64,000 nt of DNA from Morganella morganii (GTDB taxonomy: Bacteria > Pseudomonadota > Gammaproteobacteria > Enterobacterales > Enterobacteriaceae), in NCBI RefSeq assembly GCF_019242955.1, contig NZ_CP066129.1, forward strand, positions 3,162,001 through 3,226,000. The letters run 5' to 3'. Made by a program: the position numbers and the translations under genes. Shown in pieces: positions 1 to 8,289 of the stretch (the stretch's first letter is position 1; the number at the start of each line of letters is the position of its first letter). Below the pieces are notes generated by a model, which saw nothing but the letters and a program-made list of their open reading frames with translations, was not told the origin of the DNA and ran no database searches.

Positions 1-680
1 GTTGACAACTCCCGCCAGACACGTTCCATAAATGCTGACGTTTCAAAAATACACTCGGTCAGATTCAGATCTTTTATCTGCTCACAGAGTGAATCAAAGC
101 TGCCGTCATCATCCGCGGCAGATAATTTTGCCTCTTCTGCAGCGGTATACGTTTCCGTCTGCGGAGAATCAATTTCCCCCCATAACAGAAATTTTTTATA
201 TTCAACTTCCAGCTTTTTTAATTCATCGCCGCTTTTTCTGTACGCTTCTGCGGCATATTCTATAGAAATAAACCCCGCACCCTGCGGTAATATTTCATTG
301 ATTTCAATATTCATGAAATCAATTTTTACCGGTGTTAATTCTGTTAATGCCTCAATAACTGATGCTGACTGGTTATTTTCAGCCGCAACAAACGACAGCG
401 AAAAATGGCCAATCTGAACAGCAGAGCCATATATCAGCCGGATTTTTGACCCGAACGCAACCTGCTGTTTATTCACGAAACAGACTAAATCCCGGCAGGT
501 ATTCTGTAAAACAGGGCCGGTATTGGTGTAATAAAACAGAACGTCCGTATCCTGCTCTTTGCCTGAATTCAGCGCAACATCGGCAGTAAACGCATTGATC
601 GCCACCGGATTATCGATAGTATTCTGCTCTGTCAGTTTGACCGACCCTTTACGGGTCGGCCAGTTAAAGTGCAATAGCAT
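1..680 (-). CDS. TagK-like T6SS accessory protein, partial (C-terminus beyond left edge)
   Basis: A leftward reading frame starts with ATG at 680, two bases after the PAAR stop codon, and stays open to base 1 (at least 226 codons). The first 120 or so residues read as a beta-rich FHA-like fold (start MLLHFNWPTRKGSVKL, later a stretch ending GHFSLSFVAA). An acidic, helical region follows. A protein of this kind behind PAAR and VgrG fits the TagK family found in T6SS clusters of Proteus and Providencia relatives. The family call rests on context and fold impression, not on a catalytic motif. It is probably translated with the PAAR gene. What follows it, possibly tssE or effector genes, lies outside the window. 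Confidence 0.6.
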   Translation of the reverse strand, partial: MLLHFNWPTRKGSVKLTEQNTIDNPVAINAFTADVALNSGKEQDTDVLFYYTNTGPVLQNTCRDLVCFVNKQQVAFGSKIRLIYGSAVQIGHFSLSFVAAENNQSASVIEALTELTPVKIDFMNIEINEILPQGAGFISIEYAAEAYRKSGDELKKLEVEYKKFLLWGEIDSPQTETYTAAEEAKLSAADDDGSFDSLCEQIKDLNLTECIFETSAFMERVWRELS

Positions 681-682
681 TA

Positions 683-943
683 TCAGTGTCCGATAAACAC
701 ATTACATGAACCTGTTGATACTACTGTGCCGCATCCGCCGCAATCCCCGGCCCGGGCGGCCGGGATATTATTGACAAAAACAGTACAGGATGCGCTGCAG
801 ATACAACTTTTAACATGAATAGTGCAACATACCGGCGCTCCCAGAAAGGTTTGCGGGATACAGTTGGTAAACACGTTACATGAACCCGCTTCCACAACCC
901 CGCAATGGCAGGCTAAATCGCCCAATCTTGCTGCTGGTAACAT
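683..943 (-). CDS. PAAR-motif spike tip protein, cysteine-rich
   Basis: This 86-residue protein carries the PAARxGD signature twice (PAARLGD near residue 4 and PAARAGD near residue 61). Each is followed by a Cys-rich stretch and a GSCNVF motif, so it looks like two half-repeats. PAAR proteins fold as a small metal-bound cone on top of the VgrG trimer and sharpen the T6SS spike. There is no toxin extension, so it would act as a bare tip or as an adaptor for a separate effector. It follows vgrG by about 50 bp on the same strand. The number of cysteines (about a dozen in 86 residues) is unusual for a PAAR protein. Confidence 0.85.
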   Translation of the reverse strand: MLPAARLGDLACHCGVVEAGSCNVFTNCIPQTFLGAPVCCTIHVKSCICSASCTVFVNNIPAARAGDCGGCGTVVSTGSCNVFIGH

Positions 944-996
944 AGTGTCTCCTTATATCAGCTGTCCGGAACAGCCCCCGCAGGGGCTGTGGTAAA

Positions 997-3561
997 TCAA
1001 GGCGGGAAAGTAAAGCGCGGTGTCGTCACTTTCGGTGTGGTCACTTCCGGTGTTGTCACTTCCGGTGTCGTCGGTTCCGGTGTCGTCGGTTCCGGTGTCG
1101 TCGGTTCCGGTGTCGTCGGTTCCGGTGTCGTTGGTTCCGGTGTCGTTGGTTCCGGTGTCGTCGGTTCCGGTGTCGTCGGTTCCGGTGTCGTTGGTTCCGG
1201 TGTCGTCGGTTCCGGTGTCGTCGGTTCCGGTGTCGTCGGTTCCGGTGTCGTCGGTTCCGGTGTCGTCGGTTCCGGTGTCGTAATTTCCGGTGTCGTAACG
1301 AGCGGTGTCGTCACTGTACCCGTCGGTGGTGGAGTAAGCGGCGGTACCGGGATAATAGCAAAGAAGAAGAATCCCGGCAGTCCCGGCATTGCCGGAGCTG
1401 CAACCGCGACCGGACTGCCCGGCTGGGTACCGAAACCGCGGGCATGCGCATTATCACCCGGGTTAAGGTAGGTATTTGCCCCGTCAAGAATCAGGCCGTT
1501 TTTGGCTTTGATCTTAATCTGGTCAGCCGTAATCACCATACATCCCACACAGCCGATAGCCAGTTCTCCGCCGGATGTCAGAGCAAATGCACCACCGACT
1601 CCCATCTGCATGGCACCACCGACCGCTACCGAGTGGTAACCACCGACGTTTGTGGAGTAAGCTCCGCCCACGTTAATAGCATAAGCCCCGCCAACGTTAT
1701 ACGAACTGGCCGCCGCGATATTCATGGCGTGGCTGGAACCGTATATCCCGCTGAAGGCGCCGCCGATAACAATGCTATCGGTCATACCGACAATACGGGA
1801 GGCTGAACCGACAACATCCTGGGAGAAGTTAGCCCCCACGATCTGGCTGCTGTTGGCACCAACCATACTGCTCTTGTTCACACCGACCGTTTCGCTGCGG
1901 TTGACCCCGACAGTGGAATCCGAGTTCACACCGATAGTCTGGGTATGGTTAACCCCGATAAGCTGGGTTTCGTTGAGTTTGGTCACACGGGACATATTTC
2001 GTTCCGCCTGCTCCCAATACTCTTCGAGTCCCGGTTTATCGTCAAAACGGATACCGTTATAGTTGGTTTTTCCCCCGCCGATAGTCCGGCTGATTAAACC
2101 ACTCTGTGTCCGGTTTGCCGGCAGTTCCCACGGCGGCGGCGTCATGTTGTTATACAGACTGCCGATAATCATCGGGCGATCCGGGTCACCATACAGGAAG
2201 TCGACAATCACTTCCTGACCGACACGCGGAATATAAATCCCGCCGTAGTTATCCCCGGCCCATGATTGACCGACACGTATCCAGCAGGAATCGGCATCGG
2301 TATTTTTGCCGTAGCGATCCCACAGGAAACGCACTTTTACCCGGCCATATTCATCAGTCCAGACCGTCTCTCCCTCCGGCCCGACAACCAGTGCGGTTTG
2401 CGGCCCGTGAGTGAACGGCTTGGTGATAGTCTGAGGCGGACGATAGACTTTTGTTGTCGGCTGCACCACAAAGCTGGTGTAGATACTGAAATCATCACTG
2501 TCAGACTGCTGGTTGATTTCAGTCGCCCGCAGCTGATTCGAAATTACCAGATATTCGCGGTTTGCTTTGGATTGCGGATAATTTTCCAGTGTAAAGGTTG
2601 TGCCGCAGACCACAGAGCGGATTTCACCGGAACCGGCTGCTCTGGAACCAAGACACCCCTGCTCCTCACTGCGGACACGCGCCAGGAACTCCCCGACAGA
2701 CGGATCATCATAATCCCCCGGCCACTGGTACTGTTCATACTCGTTAAAGTTAGTTTTACGCGGCTTTTTATCCACCGCGGAAATATCCGCACGGGATTTT
2801 TTAAAGTCATAATCCGATGTCAGCCATTGCCCGGATGTCACCGTTTCCTGAGCGCCGAACTGATCGATATATTCCTGTCCGTCCTTCGGTTTATCAGACT
2901 CATACCGCAACGTATGATACGCCGGACTGAATGTCCGCTTATGCGCACCGACATGGTCAACAAGGATCAGCCGGTTCTTCAGATCAGAATGCTCATAGAA
3001 CCAGTAAATACCCCACTCTTCCATCAGGCGCTGAACGAAATCAAAGTCCGTTTCACCATACTGAACCTGATAATCAAGCTGCGGATAAATAGCTGACAGG
3101 CGCTTTTCGATCGGGAAAGGGAACTTTGCCAGAACTTCATCAATAATATCCACGACGGATTTCTGCTGAAAATTCTTATAGTCAGAAGTCAGCGTCGCCA
3201 GATTCAGCCACGGACGTATGATAAATTCATACATCGCCTGATTCTCATCCCGTCCGATAAAACGGGCACGTTCCACCAGACCGGTGACCTCTCTGTGGCC
3301 CTTACCTGAACCACGTTCAATATCCAGTCCGTTACCGTCCAGCTCGATAACAACCGTCATCTGCTGTCCGATAAATTTTTTCAGATCAAGGTTTGCTGCG
3401 ACCTGCCACGGAATAGCAGGGTTTGCGGGTGTTTTCGCAACTACCTTATACTGATACAACACTGACAGGGCTTCCTCACCCTCCAGCGTCGATATTGCAA
3501 GGCCCGGCTCACCTGCCAGTTCCGGCATTGCCGAGCAATACAGCGTTAATGTTCGAGGCAT
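997..3561 (-). CDS. vgrG: VgrG spike protein with a long Thr/Pro-repeat tail
   Basis: This is the T6SS spike protein TssI/VgrG, about 854 residues. The gp27-like base occupies roughly residues 1-360. The gp5-like OB region has the typical EYGRVKVRFLWDRYG and PRVGQEVIVDFLYGDPDRP motifs. A repetitive VGVN/VGGA beta-helix needle spans about 535-690. A hydrophobic Pro/Gly linker then leads into a Thr/Pro tail (about 748-854) holding fourteen EPTTP units and degenerate TTP units. I prefer the ATG at 3561 over the GTG six bases upstream, because the AGG of the ribosome site would abut the GTG. The tail matches no toxin domain I know; it resembles a mucin-like, glycosylatable stalk. The PAAR gene follows directly. 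Confidence 0.95.
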   Translation of the reverse strand: MPRTLTLYCSAMPELAGEPGLAISTLEGEEALSVLYQYKVVAKTPANPAIPWQVAANLDLKKFIGQQMTVVIELDGNGLDIERGSGKGHREVTGLVERARFIGRDENQAMYEFIIRPWLNLATLTSDYKNFQQKSVVDIIDEVLAKFPFPIEKRLSAIYPQLDYQVQYGETDFDFVQRLMEEWGIYWFYEHSDLKNRLILVDHVGAHKRTFSPAYHTLRYESDKPKDGQEYIDQFGAQETVTSGQWLTSDYDFKKSRADISAVDKKPRKTNFNEYEQYQWPGDYDDPSVGEFLARVRSEEQGCLGSRAAGSGEIRSVVCGTTFTLENYPQSKANREYLVISNQLRATEINQQSDSDDFSIYTSFVVQPTTKVYRPPQTITKPFTHGPQTALVVGPEGETVWTDEYGRVKVRFLWDRYGKNTDADSCWIRVGQSWAGDNYGGIYIPRVGQEVIVDFLYGDPDRPMIIGSLYNNMTPPPWELPANRTQSGLISRTIGGGKTNYNGIRFDDKPGLEEYWEQAERNMSRVTKLNETQLIGVNHTQTIGVNSDSTVGVNRSETVGVNKSSMVGANSSQIVGANFSQDVVGSASRIVGMTDSIVIGGAFSGIYGSSHAMNIAAASSYNVGGAYAINVGGAYSTNVGGYHSVAVGGAMQMGVGGAFALTSGGELAIGCVGCMVITADQIKIKAKNGLILDGANTYLNPGDNAHARGFGTQPGSPVAVAAPAMPGLPGFFFFAIIPVPPLTPPPTGTVTTPLVTTPEITTPEPTTPEPTTPEPTTPEPTTPEPTTPEPTTPEPTTPEPTTPEPTTPEPTTPEPTTPEPTTPEPTTPEPTTPEVTTPEVTTPKVTTPRFTFPP
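1066..1275. repeat. 15-bp tandem repeat (14 units) coding the VgrG EPTTP tail
   Basis: On the plus strand the unit reads TGTCGTCGGTTCCGG and occurs fourteen times head to tail. Several units differ at one position (TCGTTGGT instead of TCGTCGGT). Degenerate units continue on both sides, about 1020-1310. Each unit encodes EPTTP on the minus strand. Repeats this uniform normally arise and change by slipped-strand mispairing or recombination, so copy number probably varies between isolates in steps of five residues without breaking the frame. Confidence 0.97.
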
Positions 3562-3611
3562 ATTCACACCTAATTGGTTTGATACAAATCAAATTTGTAT
3601 TAAGTACATAA

Positions 3612-4268
3612 TTAAACGGAGACATCCGTGTTTCTGATATCTATCTTAATTGAGTCTAAAATGTTTCCCTGCCGATTCAGACGCCATAGCCAGGCAGAGT
3701 CAAAAGACTTAATACAATAAGGCCAATTTATCCATGGCATCGCGCTAACTCCTCCATTGTCATTGATATTGCAATCCGTGTACGTCATTTCAGATATCAG
3801 AACGTCCGAATTGTTCTTAAACTGAAACCGGGGTTTCAGGAGAACCGATTCCCACAGCGGAGAGTAATATCGTTGCAGCGACGTAACCCAGTTTCTTAAT
3901 TTCTTTTCATCAATCACACAATTTTCATTTTCAATATGAAATGCAATTATCCGGGAGCACCAGAAAATAACATTTGATACCGTACTCAGGTGTCTGACAG
4001 TCCACTTATCCGTTGCCTTTGTGTACAGAACAACACATTTATCATCACTGAGGAAACTGAAAGCACCGAGATAAAACGTATCTTTCTTTTCTGAAGCCGG
4101 TACAGCAAAGCACCACGGGAATTGCTCTGTAATCATTCTGCTGTTAAGCGACTGATTGATATTTAATTGGCTGCACTGGCGGATAACACGATAAATTACG
4201 TGATTCCCCTTAATTCGGTTTCTTCCTGAACTATTTCCTAACCCCGGAAAAATTGTCTTTATTTTCAT
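3612..4268 (-). CDS. Unrecognised protein between tssM and vgrG
   Basis: This 218-residue protein has no signal peptide or membrane segment that I can see. It is rich in Trp, aromatic and hydrophobic residues (WINWPYC, SAWLWRLNRQG) and ends in a stretch that looks beta-stranded. The gene is more AT-rich than tssM or vgrG. It lies 45 bp upstream of vgrG in the same direction, where T6SS clusters often place accessory, effector or immunity genes. No strong ribosome site precedes the ATG. I recognise no family and assign no function; that it is a real gene rests on length, operon position and the absence of a better frame. Confidence 0.6.
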   Translation of the reverse strand: MKIKTIFPGLGNSSGRNRIKGNHVIYRVIRQCSQLNINQSLNSRMITEQFPWCFAVPASEKKDTFYLGAFSFLSDDKCVVLYTKATDKWTVRHLSTVSNVIFWCSRIIAFHIENENCVIDEKKLRNWVTSLQRYYSPLWESVLLKPRFQFKNNSDVLISEMTYTDCNINDNGGVSAMPWINWPYCIKSFDSAWLWRLNRQGNILDSIKIDIRNTDVSV

Positions 4269-4373
4269 AATAAGCAGCCATTTATCAATATAAGGAAATC
4301 GCTCTGATAATTAATAGGAAAAGTCCACAATTAAATAAGCAACCGAATATTCTTAATTACAATTACCTATTAT

Positions 4374-5912
4374 TTAAATAGTTGCTGGGCATTTAAAGTT
4401 CTTCAGTAATTTATTAACCGGCTTTCCTTTATAATTTAATCCGTTAACATTTATACTAACCTTCTGATCACCCAGCCGGTAAATTAATGTCTGTTTAGCC
4501 GGCGATATATCTTTCTGTTCGGCCGCCATATCCATCCAGTGCAACAGTGCCCATTCGCCCATCAGCACACGTTCTTCAGTGTTTTCTGAATTCTCTGCGG
4601 AAACGGCATTCATCGTAATGGTATTTTCAGTATCCTGCTCCGGCCATTTAAATACTTTAGGCCAGACCGGCCCGTGTTTATAAGTCAGTGCTGTTCCGTT
4701 AATATTGATACCAAACTGCAAAATCCGCGGCGATAATGCCGGGATACTTGCGTTAAAGCTGAAAGAGACATTTTCACTCATCCCGTTACGAAAAAAAGCT
4801 TTCTTGATCTCCCGGGCCTGTTCGAAAAAACGCAACACCTCCCGGTCTTCATTTCCGCGCAGATCTTCACGTTTATAACGCCATGGTGACACACTGGTAT
4901 CCACCAGCTTTTCCAGGTTCTCTTTATAGTACGCATCCACTATGCCGTTCGGCCCGAAGAAAACTTCGAACTCCTCAAGGCTGACTTCCTCTTCGCTGTC
5001 CGCAAAGGGGTAGCTGCCCTGAAAAGAGGCGACACACATGTCGCCTAATTCCGTTTTAACTGCTTCATTACTTTGCAGTGTGAACTGCTGACTGAGCTTT
5101 ACGGAGATTCCTCCCAGCAGCGGCATAATGATCGCTTTGAGCGGTGCCGGCCAGAGCCGTGATTCCGCTTTCAGACGTTTTTCCGCCTCTGACGGGTAAG
5201 GCAGCGCGCTGCCGTCCTCCATCGCCGATTCCGTAATCACCAGGTAGTTATGCTGATCCCCCAGCATGCTGATAATTTTGTTCAGCCCGTTATCCCCGCC
5301 CTGTCCCGCCTGTATCCGCCGGTTTCCCTGCTGCGGAGACGTATCCAGGTTGATTAAGCGGTGCAGTGCCGAGAAACGGCGATCCACATTGTCATACAGG
5401 ATTTTTGTTTCCCGCTGCGACAGTGCATCCTTAACGGTCTGAAGGTCTTTCAGGTTACGGGTGACAGATCCCATACGCCCGGTTGTCAGGTTCCGCCCGG
5501 CCTGAGTTTTGGACAGATCAGGCATTTGCGATTCCTGTTTGGCAAAATCCACGGATAACGCCGTTTCATGACCGATCTGCGTGATCATATCAATCAGCGG
5601 TGAATCCGGGGCACTGAGGATCTGCAAAGCGTACATATCAAATGTGGTATCGTTTCCCACGGCCGTATCCGGCACAATTTTCTTCAGCTGAATGCCGCTG
5701 AGGAACTGATTCCAGACTGATGTATACTCCTGAAGATACAGTTTCAGAACCGCTTCTTCTGTCTCCGACATATAAAAGCCGTCAAGCTGCTTAATATCGG
5801 TTTTACGGCCCTTACCTTCATTTTTCTGTCCTGTGATCCAGCTATCTTCACTCAGGATATTTTTCACGTAGTCCGTCAGTTTTTTTTTTAAAAACCTGAT
5901 GATACCCGGCAT
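4374..5912 (-). CDS. tssM: TssM, C-terminal part in a shifted frame
   Basis: This open frame holds the periplasmic C-terminal half of TssM (IcmF family), about 500 residues. It contains a typical late-TssM pattern (GININGTALTYKHGPVWPKVFKWP) and the final beta-rich domain (YRLGDQKVSINVNGL), which in the family contacts the lipoprotein TssJ. The first ten or so codons overlap the end of the upstream tssM frame at a run of ten A (5880-5889, read as A on the minus strand). Joining the frames by loss of one A gives a protein of about 1304 residues, close to family size. The ATG at 5912 has no evident ribosome site, so I do not treat this as a separate gene. Confidence 0.9.
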   Translation of the reverse strand: MPGIIRFLKKKLTDYVKNILSEDSWITGQKNEGKGRKTDIKQLDGFYMSETEEAVLKLYLQEYTSVWNQFLSGIQLKKIVPDTAVGNDTTFDMYALQILSAPDSPLIDMITQIGHETALSVDFAKQESQMPDLSKTQAGRNLTTGRMGSVTRNLKDLQTVKDALSQRETKILYDNVDRRFSALHRLINLDTSPQQGNRRIQAGQGGDNGLNKIISMLGDQHNYLVITESAMEDGSALPYPSEAEKRLKAESRLWPAPLKAIIMPLLGGISVKLSQQFTLQSNEAVKTELGDMCVASFQGSYPFADSEEEVSLEEFEVFFGPNGIVDAYYKENLEKLVDTSVSPWRYKREDLRGNEDREVLRFFEQAREIKKAFFRNGMSENVSFSFNASIPALSPRILQFGININGTALTYKHGPVWPKVFKWPEQDTENTITMNAVSAENSENTEERVLMGEWALLHWMDMAAEQKDISPAKQTLIYRLGDQKVSINVNGLNYKGKPVNKLLKNFKCPATI

Positions 5913-8289
5913 TGGTAAAAATGCCGGGGATACCGTTCAGTGCCAGTGATTCATCACTGATTTCCAGAATACTGCCCAGCTGATCACCGGCCAGCTTGTT
6001 CAGTGTTATATTTTCAGGCGCCTCCGTCATCGCCTGTTCTTTAACTTTCTGGTACAGGCGAGAGGCTAACGGCTTTTTTTGCAGAACCACGCGTGCGGCT
6101 GCCACGAGGCGGTCATTAATCTCAGGGTTATACCGGCTCCACTGCGGATTATTGAACAGCTCTTCCAGATGTGAAACAAAGACGATGGTCTGACCGTAGT
6201 TTTCGATCATCCGGTTTGCCTGTGCTTCTTCCGTCAGCGTTTTAATCAGGTAATCCTTATCGAATTTCCCTTCACCGTGCAGCATCAGATAGGTCTTCAG
6301 TTTATCGTAAATAGTATCTGAATCATCTGCTGTCACTGCGTCATACAGCGATTTTTCTGCCATCCGTTCGAGCGAGAACAGCATCCAGCGCTGCAGGAAA
6401 TACTGATAAATCTTGTCTGATTCCTCACGGATATCAAAACCGGCATACAGGCCGTAACGGTAAGACAGACGCGGATCTTTAAAGTCGAACACGCCCAGCA
6501 CCGGAATATCCTGGGTCAGTGAAAGCATCTTCGCCAGCAGGCCGTCACTGTTATTTTCCAGATACTCATCCAGAACCGTCGATACCTCTTCCACTTTCGC
6601 GGTTGCACCATCCAGATAATCCCGGTTGTTGTGATAACTGATCACCAGTGCATAACAGAGCCAGACCGTCAGCAGAATCGTCAGCAGATGACCGGCCAGT
6701 GTCTGGAAGCGGTACTTGGCGGTCAGCGCCAGGTTATAACGCACCAGGTTGCGGTCACGGACAAAGTTCTCAAACAGGTGTTTCAGGAAGAAATGCTTAC
6801 CGTTTACGGTTTCCTGAACCAGACGATCTTCCGTATCCTCAGCTTTATCAGCGACCACATCCCCCAGGCTGTTTGCCATATCCCGCCATTTCTGAACAAT
6901 GGTATTCGGGTTGAGCAGAGACTGCATGGTTGACTGCGTACTGCTGGCAAAATAGATACCGCGTAAAGACGTAAACTTCTGCGTATCATCATAACGGGAC
7001 GGCGAGAAGACGTTCTGACCGAACTCGGTGATGGAATCCGCCAGTAACCGGAAGTCCTGTGGTAACTGATACATGCGTTTACGCGTGGTGACATCATACT
7101 CATCCAGCATACGCGCCGTCATATCTTTATCGAGACGGCCTTCCAGCGCGGATAACTCATTGCGCAGCACATCGCGGATCTCGACAATCGCATCGGATTT
7201 TTTCTTTTTCTCACCAAACGGCAGTGTAAAGCCCCAGATTTGATCACGCTCTTCCATCGTCAGCGACCGGAAGTATTCATCAAAACCGGACACCATATCC
7301 ATCTTGGTGATCATTACATACACCGGGAAACGCACCCCTAATTCATGGCGCAGCATATCCAGTTGTGTTCTGAATTTTGATGATAATGCGTACAGCTCTT
7401 TCTTATCTTTACCCAGCAGGTCAGTCACCGGGATGGTAACCACCACACCGTTGAGTGATTTCAGCGGACGGTTTTTCTTAATCGCCTTAACCAGCGCTTC
7501 CCATTCACCCGCGTTTTCATCTGACTCATCAATGTATTTACCGGAAGTATCAACAAAGATAGCTTCATTGGTAAACCAGCATTCACAGTTAGCGGTCGGC
7601 GTGCTTTCTCTGGAAACGCGCAGTAATTGTTCCGGTAACGGGAACTCCTGACCTGATGACAGAACCGCTGTGGTTTTACCGGCATCCTTCGAACCCAGCA
7701 TCATGTACCATGGCAGGTCATAAACGACTTTTTTCGGACGCCAGAAATGACTCCAGCGGGAGATCTTACGGCTGGTATGCGCCACATAACGGGCGGCATT
7801 ATTAATAACCGCAACAACTTCCCGGTAATGTTCACCTGCACGGACAGGATCAACGTTACTTTTCTTAAAGAAACGATCGAGTTTTTCCGGGTTGAACCGC
7901 AGCATGGAGATCAGCAGCCAGACACAATACAGCAGTGTCACCAGCGTAATGACCCCGATAACAATCAGCCGGGGTGTGGTTTCCTCAAACGGATAGGATT
8001 CCCCGAGCAGCAAATAGGGCGAGAATACCCAGAATGTCACGCAGAGTGTCAGTACCCCGAGCAGAAAACAGGGAACACGGCACCAGAGCCCGATAAAAAT
8101 AACAGCCAGCAGAACAATGAAGATGATCCGCGGTACTGCATCTTCAAGCGGACGAATCTCACCATAGCCGAATGTCGGTCCCAGGTACCATATGATGGCG
8201 GCTGCTAATAAAAAGAAAATAAAGATCAAAAATCTTTTTAAAAACCGCAGTGCAAATGTTCGATTCCAGAATGACATTTTATAACTCAC
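5848..8289 (-). CDS. tssM: TssM, N-terminal part (frame ends after an A10 tract)
   Basis: This is the inner-membrane protein TssM/IcmF, which spans the envelope with TssL and TssJ. The part seen here (813 codons) has membrane segments near residues 18-36, 53-90 and 107-130. A cytoplasmic NTPase-like domain has Walker A motif GSKDAGKTT at about 199-207. A further membrane segment lies near residue 560 and is followed by the start of the periplasmic region. The frame runs through AAA AAA AAA ACT and stops ten codons later; the rest of TssM continues in another frame. The start is either the GTG at 8289, overlapping the tssL stop, or the ATG at 8277. Without slippage the product would lack its TssJ-binding end. 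Confidence 0.93.
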   Translation of the reverse strand: MSYKMSFWNRTFALRFLKRFLIFIFFLLAAAIIWYLGPTFGYGEIRPLEDAVPRIIFIVLLAVIFIGLWCRVPCFLLGVLTLCVTFWVFSPYLLLGESYPFEETTPRLIVIGVITLVTLLYCVWLLISMLRFNPEKLDRFFKKSNVDPVRAGEHYREVVAVINNAARYVAHTSRKISRWSHFWRPKKVVYDLPWYMMLGSKDAGKTTAVLSSGQEFPLPEQLLRVSRESTPTANCECWFTNEAIFVDTSGKYIDESDENAGEWEALVKAIKKNRPLKSLNGVVVTIPVTDLLGKDKKELYALSSKFRTQLDMLRHELGVRFPVYVMITKMDMVSGFDEYFRSLTMEERDQIWGFTLPFGEKKKKSDAIVEIRDVLRNELSALEGRLDKDMTARMLDEYDVTTRKRMYQLPQDFRLLADSITEFGQNVFSPSRYDDTQKFTSLRGIYFASSTQSTMQSLLNPNTIVQKWRDMANSLGDVVADKAEDTEDRLVQETVNGKHFFLKHLFENFVRDRNLVRYNLALTAKYRFQTLAGHLLTILLTVWLCYALVISYHNNRDYLDGATAKVEEVSTVLDEYLENNSDGLLAKMLSLTQDIPVLGVFDFKDPRLSYRYGLYAGFDIREESDKIYQYFLQRWMLFSLERMAEKSLYDAVTADDSDTIYDKLKTYLMLHGEGKFDKDYLIKTLTEEAQANRMIENYGQTIVFVSHLEELFNNPQWSRYNPEINDRLVAAARVVLQKKPLASRLYQKVKEQAMTEAPENITLNKLAGDQLGSILEISDESLALNGIPGIFTNAGYHQVFKKKTDGLREKYPE
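5880..5889 (-). other. A10 slippery tract joining the two tssM frames
   Basis: The minus strand reads GGTTTTTAAAAAAAAAACTG. Deleting one A (or adding two) joins VFKKK of the upstream frame to LTDYVKN of the downstream frame. Runs of nine or more A are known to cause transcriptional slippage in enterobacteria, and rescue of an interrupted tssM by slippage is described for Citrobacter rodentium. A sequencing or assembly error in the homopolymer would look the same. Confidence 0.85.

Noticed and set aside
1020-1310. CRISPR-like array
   Set aside because: Units of 15 bp without spacers; it is a coding tandem repeat.
989-1471. Plus-strand frames of Gly/Val/Ser repeats opposite the vgrG tail (also 1020-1283)
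   Set aside because: A 15-bp repeat leaves all frames without stops; vgrG on the other strand explains the sequence.
5361-5912. The tssM C-terminal part as an independent gene starting at 5912
   Set aside because: No ribosome site, and the first codons lie inside the A-tract junction of tssM; it continues the TssM protein.
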